Part shown: positions 7,237 through 11,665 of the stretch, piece after piece
Layout: each line of letters starts with the position of its first letter
Position numbering within the stretch: the first letter of the stretch is position 1
Assembly (NCBI GenBank): GCA_031552765.1
Contig: JAVBME010000029.1
Coordinates: 1 to 11,665 of the forward strand
Direction of reading: 5' to 3'
DNA: 11,665 nt
Origin: JAVBME01 sp031552765
GTDB lineage: Bacteria; Bacillota; Negativicutes; Acidaminococcales; JAISLQ01
Notes under the pieces: generated by a model
Told to the model about the DNA's origin: nothing
Seen by the model: only the letters and a program-made list of their open reading frames with translations
The model's database searches: none
Position numbers and translations under genes: made by a program

Positions 7237-7266
7237 GGTATACGGTATGATGCATCGTTTTGCCAA
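7237..7266 (-). promoter_or_regulatory. Candidate promoter for the GGDEF-EAL gene
   Basis: TTGGCA (7266-7261, five of six) and TATACC (7242-7237, four of six) are 18 bases apart on the minus strand, between the deacetylase stop and the GGDEF-EAL start. No terminator hairpin is visible after the deacetylase gene, so this could be an internal promoter in a longer transcript. A 6-bp inverted repeat ACATAC/GTATGT (7204-7226) would lie just after the transcription start. Confidence 0.45.
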
Positions 7267-7298
7267 AAAATATGCGGTTCAGGATGTTCTTGTTGCTA

Positions 7299-8618
7299 TC
7301 AGAGGTGTTCCAGTAAATCTTTTGCTTTATCTTGAATTATGTAATAGTCGTACCCTCCATGTTTTTTTTCGTTATATACTTTTTCATAGGCGTCTGTTTG
7401 GCAACCGGCACAGCTTTCCGGCCAAATAACGGCAATAAAAGCCGATTGCCGGTTTAAAGAATAGCCATGGGCCGAAGTTGCTATAGTTAGATATCCCCGG
7501 CAGTGCGGGCAGTAATAGGCGGTTTCCGTCTGTGTCTCGCTTATGCCGTCAGTATCGTAGTAAATAGGTTTCTTCCTCTGCCAGGCCCTCCCCGCCCTGG
7601 CTACCGCCTCTTTGCGCAAGGACTCCCGTCGGCGCCAGATTTCTCCTGTTTCTTTTACCAAGTCTTTTACCCGGGCCAGCGTCCGGCCGTCTTCCGGCGT
7701 CAGGCCTCTCCGGTCCGGTTCGACTACGTGCGAATAATCAAGCCCGGCCATGGCCAGCACTATGCCGGTATTCACATAGGGAAGGGCCGCCTCTATTGAG
7801 TATCCTCCTTCCAGTACTGCGATATTCGCCTTCAGTTTGTCGGCCAAAAGCGCGTAGCCCTGAGCCGTTACCTGCATGGAGGCTAAAGGGTCGCTGTAGT
7901 GGTTGTCCTGGCCGGCGGAATTTATCACCAGCTCGGGCTGGAAATCGTCCAATACCGGCCTTATCAGTTCATCGAACAGCATGTGTACGCCTTTATCGCC
8001 TGTACCGGGCAAAAGCGGCAGGTTGAGCGTCGTACCCAAAGCCGCCGGGCTGCCCAATTCTTCCGGGAAGCCGCTGCCCGGATAAAGGGTGCGCCCGTCC
8101 TGGTGGAAGGAAATAAAAAGCGTGTCGGGGTCGTGATAAAAAATCTCCTGCGTACCGTCGCCATGATGTACGTCCGTATCCACTATAGCGATTTTTTTCA
8201 CGCCATAGTGCTTGCGCAGATAATCTACCATCACAGCTTCGATGTTTATCGTACAAAAACCCCTTATCCCGTGGGACACACGCATAGAATGGTGACCCGG
8301 CGGACGCACCAGGGCGAAGGCCCGTTCCACTTCCCCTTTCATCACGGCGTCGGCCGCGACCAAGGTACCTCCAGCCGATACCCGGTGGGCGTCCGTAACT
8401 ATTTTGCCTGCGTCCGGCAGGCAGATATGCGTTCGTTCTATATCATGCCAAGTGGCCAGACGCGGCCTGTATTCACGTATAGCAGAAAGGTCGAACAAGC
8501 CTTCTTCCAACAATTGGTCGCGCGTATATATAAGCCGTTCCTGGCGTTCCGGGTGGTTTTCCGAGATCATCCAGTCCAAAGCCGGAAAAAACACTAAGCC
8601 CAAAGGAGTGTTCACCAT
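7299..8618 (-). CDS. Histone-deacetylase-family zinc amidohydrolase with C-terminal cysteine-knuckle tail
   Basis: Started at the ATG at 8618 the protein has 439 residues. Residues about 1-320 form an HDAC/AcuC/acetylpolyamine amidohydrolase fold: NHPERQERL (21-29), RPPGHH (105-110, catalytic histidine pair), DTDVHHGDGTQ (147-157, zinc ligands Asp149 and His151), SAGQDNHYSDPL (234-245, third ligand Asp238) and LEGGY (269-273, catalytic Tyr). It should remove an acetyl or similar acyl group from an amine, but the substrate is unknown. After a charged helical linker, the tail has CPHC (370-373) and CAGC (403-406), probably a zinc ribbon. The usual GFC-x-FNN stretch reads GFCTINIE (120-127). AAGGAGG lies nine bases before the ATG. 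The start overlaps the upstream stop (ATGGTGA), so the two genes are coupled. An in-frame extension to 8732 has no site and is rejected. Confidence 0.88.
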   Translation of the reverse strand: MVNTPLGLVFFPALDWMISENHPERQERLIYTRDQLLEEGLFDLSAIREYRPRLATWHDIERTHICLPDAGKIVTDAHRVSAGGTLVAADAVMKGEVERAFALVRPPGHHSMRVSHGIRGFCTINIEAVMVDYLRKHYGVKKIAIVDTDVHHGDGTQEIFYHDPDTLFISFHQDGRTLYPGSGFPEELGSPAALGTTLNLPLLPGTGDKGVHMLFDELIRPVLDDFQPELVINSAGQDNHYSDPLASMQVTAQGYALLADKLKANIAVLEGGYSIEAALPYVNTGIVLAMAGLDYSHVVEPDRRGLTPEDGRTLARVKDLVKETGEIWRRRESLRKEAVARAGRAWQRKKPIYYDTDGISETQTETAYYCPHCRGYLTIATSAHGYSLNRQSAFIAVIWPESCAGCQTDAYEKVYNEKKHGGYDYYIIQDKAKDLLEHL

Positions 8619-10255
8619 TGGTCGCCGCCTCCTTCCACTGCCGTCAGCACTCCGGCGGCCAGTTGCATACATAGGTCTATTATGACGCCGCTCCTGTAAG
8701 CCCCCCGCACCACCGGGAACTGTTCCTGCCAAACTATTTGCGCGCCGGTAAAATCTATCCCCTGGCGCCTAGCTTGCTCTTGCAGCCAGCAGGTAAGTTC
8801 CTCTTTCGCTTCATCCATGCCAAAATATTTATCTATTTTTTTCAAGACCCCGGCCTGTGGCATATGAAGCTGGCCCAAAGCGGTATTGGCTCGCAGGTTA
8901 GCCACCAGCCCCGGGGGGGATACAGCCGCGCCGACGGCGTTAGCCACAAAAGCGCCTTTTGGTATTGTCACCGGCAGGCCGAGAAATTCGCCCAGCGGAA
9001 GCGTCATACCGGCGGCTGCGCCGCCCACGCCTATTATCAGTTCCGGTTTGAACTCGCTTCCCATTACTATGTCGCCTACCCGGTATACCGGCTGCAACGC
9101 CCATTCTTCAAGCATATTTTCTATTACTGCCGACAGTTTTCCTATTGCCGTCTGCATTACCTTTTCCGCCACATCTTTTGCACTTTCACCGTTTTCCGCC
9201 AGTTGCCCCATCGCGTACTCCGCCCGCGCCAGGTCTCCAAATGATGCGTTGCCCGCAGTTAAAAAAGCGTCGGTCAAAGTGGGATGGCCGCCGCCCAAAG
9301 CCATAGCCGGGCCTAAGCGCTGCGGACCTACTGTGAAGCGGCCGCATTCTCTTTTTACCACGCTGTCGCCGCCTATAGCCACTGACTGCAAATGCAGAGC
9401 CCGCACCGCAGTAGGATAACCCCCTATCGCCGCTCCGCGCCGTCCCGTCAATGGCATGCCTTCGTCCCAAAAAGCTATATCGGTCGTGGTGCCGCCAATG
9501 TCAAGAGAAATAGCCCGTTTTTTCGGTGGTGAAAGCGCCTGTATGCCCAGTGCGCTGGCGGCCGGGCCGGTGAAAAAAGCTTCTACGGCATGTTTTTTCG
9601 CCCAGGCCAGCGGCATAGTAGCCCCGTTGGCCTTCAAAATATATAAAGGCGCATTTATATCCCTTTTTTCAAGCGCTTCACGTACAGCCGAACTGAATAC
9701 GTCGAGCAGCCTTCCTGTGGCCGCCGTATAGTAGGCGGAGTTGGTCCTGCGGATAAAGCCCAGTTCCCCGGACATATCTTGTCCTAATACAATATGGCCT
9801 TTACCTATGGCTTGCGCCAGGGCTTGCTCATTGGCGCCGTTTCTGACGGAAAACTTGCCAGATATGGCTACAGCGTCATATCCGGTAACATCCGGTAAAC
9901 TATTTATATCCGGCGGCGCGGCTATTTTTCCCTGATGGTCGATATAACCGGCAACAACATGCGGAGATACGGGGAAGGATTTTTCACAGTTAGCGCCCGG
10001 CCCCGGCATCACGCCCAGGAAAACTTCCGGCAAACGGCCTGCCGTCACAGCATTTGTTATCAAAGTAGTTGAAAGTGCGACTCTTTTGAGCAGCGGCCTG
10101 TCCGCTATCGCCGGCAATACAGCATCCAGCGCCGCCAGCAGGCCGTCCATGATATTTTCATGCGTGGTCGGCCGCTTGGCCTGGCTGATCACTTTTCCTT
10201 TTTCGACCAGTACCGCATCGGTAAACGTCCCGCCCACATCTATGCCTAAAAGCAT
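8612..10255 (-). CDS. Hydantoinase/oxoprolinase A-type protein (compact, actin-like ATPase fold)
   Basis: This 547-residue protein belongs to the HyuA/OplA family, whose members hydrolyse cyclic amides such as hydantoins or 5-oxoproline in an ATP-dependent way. Visible motifs are IDVGGTFTDAVLV (5-17, phosphate loop), SLDIGGTTTDIAFW (250-263, second phosphate loop), AIGGDS (293-298), GPAMALGGGHPTLTDAF (315-331), GVGGAAAG (409-416) and NAVGAAV (439-445). It is shorter than the roughly 700-residue hydantoinase A subunits and no B subunit is nearby, so the substrate is open. The ATG at 10255 is preferred over GTG at 10261, because GAGG lies eight bases from the ATG but only two from the GTG. It is 18 bases after the zinc-ribbon gene and overlaps the deacetylase gene by 7 bases. 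Confidence 0.85.
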   Translation of the reverse strand: MLLGIDVGGTFTDAVLVEKGKVISQAKRPTTHENIMDGLLAALDAVLPAIADRPLLKRVALSTTLITNAVTAGRLPEVFLGVMPGPGANCEKSFPVSPHVVAGYIDHQGKIAAPPDINSLPDVTGYDAVAISGKFSVRNGANEQALAQAIGKGHIVLGQDMSGELGFIRRTNSAYYTAATGRLLDVFSSAVREALEKRDINAPLYILKANGATMPLAWAKKHAVEAFFTGPAASALGIQALSPPKKRAISLDIGGTTTDIAFWDEGMPLTGRRGAAIGGYPTAVRALHLQSVAIGGDSVVKRECGRFTVGPQRLGPAMALGGGHPTLTDAFLTAGNASFGDLARAEYAMGQLAENGESAKDVAEKVMQTAIGKLSAVIENMLEEWALQPVYRVGDIVMGSEFKPELIIGVGGAAAGMTLPLGEFLGLPVTIPKGAFVANAVGAAVSPPGLVANLRANTALGQLHMPQAGVLKKIDKYFGMDEAKEELTCWLQEQARRQGIDFTGAQIVWQEQFPVVRGAYRSGVIIDLCMQLAAGVLTAVEGGGDQW

Positions 10256-10273
10256 TGCCACCGCCTCTTTCTT

Positions 10274-11380
10274 TTATGTTTGCTGGTGCAGCATGCCAAT
10301 AATGCGGCAATCACGGCACAGCTCAAAGTACAATGTGCCCTCCGCAGAGTCAAATACAGTATCCCATTGCAACTGGGCAAAATACTTCATATGTTTTCCG
10401 CACTCCGGGCAGTTTAGATGCGCAAAATCCTGCACCCAGTTAGCCCGCCCGCCGACCGTATTTACAACGTCGTCGCCGCAGCCGTAAAAAATCGGGCTCG
10501 GCTGCCTATCGAGAACATAGCTATTAGCTGCCAAATCCTTTATCGCATCTGCATCAAAATAATTTTCCTCGGCGAAAGAATCATTTTTTATGATCTGGCT
10601 GTCGCCGTCCAAAGTATAACGGCAAAATATACCTTCGCTCATAGTGGCGCAATTTGGACAGGCTACCGCTTTTACCACACCATCTGTTTCAAGGAAAGCC
10701 AGGCGCTCGTCCCGCCCATCCAGCGACAGCATATCCATCACCTGGCAGCCGCATTTTTCACATGTCTCTCCGGCACGCGGCTTGCAGAGCTCTACCGCTT
10801 TGTCGTCATTTTTGTTACCTGCCACAAGTTGGTAACAAGTATCGTAAACAAGCGGCTCCTTATTCCCCGCCTTGTCTACCGTCCAACCGCCGCCCATGGC
10901 ATAAGCGGTCGGGTCTAGATACAACTTTTCTCGCCAGGGCAAGGGGTTTGTGTCAAGTTCAATAAATTTTTGCCTTACCACATCGTCGCCGATCATGGCA
11001 AGACAACACAAAATATGATTCGCCTCGCCGCTGTCAGCTGTGGAAACAAGCCGCTCTATAAGCAGGTCCCGTGTGTCCGGAGCGGCGTTATAGTATATCA
11101 TGTCGGGGTAATATATGTTTTTGGCCGCGGCGGCGCGCGCCACAGGCGCTGCCTCTATGCCGCGGAAACAGAACAGGCTGATGAAGTCATCATAAATATC
11201 TTCAAACTTATCAAGTTCTTCCGCCCGTTCGCAAATAACCTGTATACGGGATTTTATCTCCATTTCATTCAAAGCAAGATACTCTTGCCGTTTTTTCTCA
11301 GCCCGGCATTTATAACAAATTCCCTCAAAATAAATTTCCGCTCCGCACGTTTGGCAGGCTTGCGCCGTTCTTTTCGCCAT
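10274..11380 (-). CDS. Hypothetical protein with three CxxC zinc-ribbon pairs (C-terminus DUF1963/YwqG-like)
   Basis: I do not know a function for this 368-residue protein. Paired cysteine knuckles occur at 9/12 with 22/25 (CQTC, CYKC), 207/210 with 241/244 (CEKC, CPNC) and 324/327 with 355/358 (CPEC, CRDC). This would make three separate zinc ribbons. Residues about 40-150 look helical and could form short HEAT-like repeats. The C-terminal stretch GGRANWVQDF ... CPECGKHMKYFAQLQWD ... GTLYFELCRDC resembles the end of DUF1963 (YwqG-like) proteins, judged by eye. There is no signal peptide or membrane helix, so it is cytoplasmic. The ATG follows a modest AGGGTGGGA site. It leads the cluster with the HyuA-type and deacetylase genes. 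Confidence 0.75.
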   Translation of the reverse strand: MAKRTAQACQTCGAEIYFEGICYKCRAEKKRQEYLALNEMEIKSRIQVICERAEELDKFEDIYDDFISLFCFRGIEAAPVARAAAAKNIYYPDMIYYNAAPDTRDLLIERLVSTADSGEANHILCCLAMIGDDVVRQKFIELDTNPLPWREKLYLDPTAYAMGGGWTVDKAGNKEPLVYDTCYQLVAGNKNDDKAVELCKPRAGETCEKCGCQVMDMLSLDGRDERLAFLETDGVVKAVACPNCATMSEGIFCRYTLDGDSQIIKNDSFAEENYFDADAIKDLAANSYVLDRQPSPIFYGCGDDVVNTVGGRANWVQDFAHLNCPECGKHMKYFAQLQWDTVFDSAEGTLYFELCRDCRIIGMLHQQT

Positions 11381-11450
11381 CTAGTCCCACCCTGTCATTT
11401 TTAGTTTTGTCATTCGGCAAATAGAAAATATATATTTGTAATATTCCCCA

Positions 11451-11478
11451 CATATATAGTTAACTCCTGTCTTGGCAA
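11451..11478 (-). promoter_or_regulatory. Weak candidate promoter of the zinc-ribbon/HyuA/deacetylase cluster
   Basis: The minus strand has TTGCCA (11478-11473, five of six) and TATATG (11456-11451, four of six) with 16 bases between, just after the flagellin terminators and about 70 bases before the ATG. An alternative pair, TTAACT and TACAAA with 17 bases between, overlaps it further downstream. The region is AT-rich, so chance matches are easy. Confidence 0.35.
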
Positions 11479-11481
11479 AAT

Positions 11482-11524
11482 AAAATTACAAACAGCCGCT
11501 ACTCTTTGACAAGAGCGGCGGCTG
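11482..11524 (-). terminator. Second hairpin terminator after flagellin
   Basis: CAGCCGC (11493-11499) pairs with GCGGCTG (11518-11524). After a small interruption, CTCTT/AAGAG closes a TGAC loop. On the minus strand the stem is followed by TTTGTAATTTTA, a broken T-rich tail. It lies 12 bases after the first terminator and probably acts as a backup. Confidence 0.6.
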
Positions 11525-11532
11525 GACACAAG

Positions 11533-11560
11533 AAAAGCGGGCCGGATTTTTCCGGCCCGC
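11533..11560 (-). terminator. Intrinsic terminator of the flagellin gene
   Basis: A perfect 10-bp stem GCGGGCCGGA/TCCGGCCCGC (11537-11560) with a 4-base loop is followed on the minus strand by TTTTC. It starts 42 bases after the flagellin stop codon. Strong GC stem, tight loop and T-run make this a textbook Rho-independent site for a highly expressed gene. Confidence 0.9.
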
Positions 11561-11602
11561 TCCTTATCATACTGTGTGTCCCTAGAGTAAAGTCTGCGTC
11601 TG

Positions 11603-11665
11603 TTATTGCAGCAGGCTCAGGACCTGGTTCGACCTGGCGTTCGCCTGGGCGACCATGCTCTGCGC
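11603..11665 (-). CDS. Flagellin, C-terminal 20 residues (partial)
   Basis: Only the last 20 codons and the TAA stop are in the window; the gene continues beyond the right edge. The translated end is AQSMVAQANARSNQVLSLLQ. This matches the conserved C-terminal helix of flagellins, whose typical form is AM-x-x-QAN-x-x-x-x-x-VL-x-LL. That helix packs in the filament core and is used by the flagellar export chaperone. The strong terminator directly downstream suits an abundant protein. A flagellin-like hook-junction protein (FlgL type) is less likely given the QAN...VLSLLQ ending. Confidence 0.88.
   Translation of the reverse strand, partial: AQSMVAQANARSNQVLSLLQ

Noticed and set aside
7175..7255. 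N-terminal extension of the GGDEF-EAL protein to an upstream ATG
   Set aside because: That ATG has no ribosome binding site and lies in the candidate promoter. The GTG at 7174 has AAGGAGGG at ideal distance, just before the first membrane helix.
8619..8732. N-terminal extension of the deacetylase to 8732
   Set aside because: It lies within the HyuA-type gene, encodes an arginine/glycine-rich stretch unlike the family, and the strong ribosome binding site points to 8618.
11393..11414. Direct repeat TGTCATT at 11393-11399 and 11408-11414 before the zinc-ribbon gene
   Set aside because: Seven bases in an AT-rich region recurs easily by chance, and it sits between the candidate promoter and the start without further copies.
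11381..11492. Possible riboswitch or leader before the zinc-ribbon gene
   Set aside because: Apart from the flagellin terminators the sequence is AT-rich, with no conserved aptamer pattern or leader hairpin that I recognise.

Overview
The window reads as ordinary chromosome from a Gram-positive-type bacterium (Bacillota). Three things point there: strong AGGAGG-like ribosome binding sites, the rph / rdgB / phosphodiesterase order seen in Bacillus and relatives, and sigma-A-like promoters. A two-subunit iron-sulfur (class I) fumarase and a small malic enzyme would suit an anaerobe of the Clostridia or Negativicutes. That placement is inference, because no rRNA or other phylogenetic marker is present. 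The organism carries a flagellin gene. Every feature found is on the minus strand, so transcription runs from high to low coordinates; the many long plus-strand reading frames are shadows.

In transcription order: (1) 11603-11665 is the 3' end of a flagellin gene, followed by two tandem hairpin terminators. (2) 11380-7299 is a tight three-gene cluster: a protein with three CxxC zinc-ribbon pairs, a compact hydantoinase/oxoprolinase A-type ATPase-fold protein, and a histone-deacetylase-fold amidohydrolase with a C-terminal cysteine-knuckle tail. I recognise the families but not a described pathway joining them, and this is the most interesting part of the window. (3) 7174-4907 is a membrane c-di-GMP protein with a periplasmic sensor region, a degenerate GGDEF and an EAL domain whose key residues are intact, so probably a phosphodiesterase. 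(4) 4866-3072 is rph, rdgB and a YfcE-type phosphodiesterase, each joined to the next by a 4-base stop/start overlap. This is an RNA-processing and nucleotide-housekeeping unit.

(5) 2969-249 is a central-carbon unit: malic enzyme, then fumarase alpha and beta. It has a good promoter at 3030-3058 and a hairpin terminator at 203-236. Together the enzymes interconvert pyruvate, malate and fumarate, either supplying fumarate for reduction or running toward pyruvate. (6) 160-1 holds tRNA-Pro(UGG) and tRNA-Gly(UCC), driven by a promoter with a perfect TTGACA box that directly abuts the fumarase terminator.

No gene-free stretch exceeds 300 bases. The largest is 11381-11602 (222 bases), which holds the two terminators and a weak candidate promoter. 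I see no CRISPR array, insertion sequence, phage gene or riboswitch.
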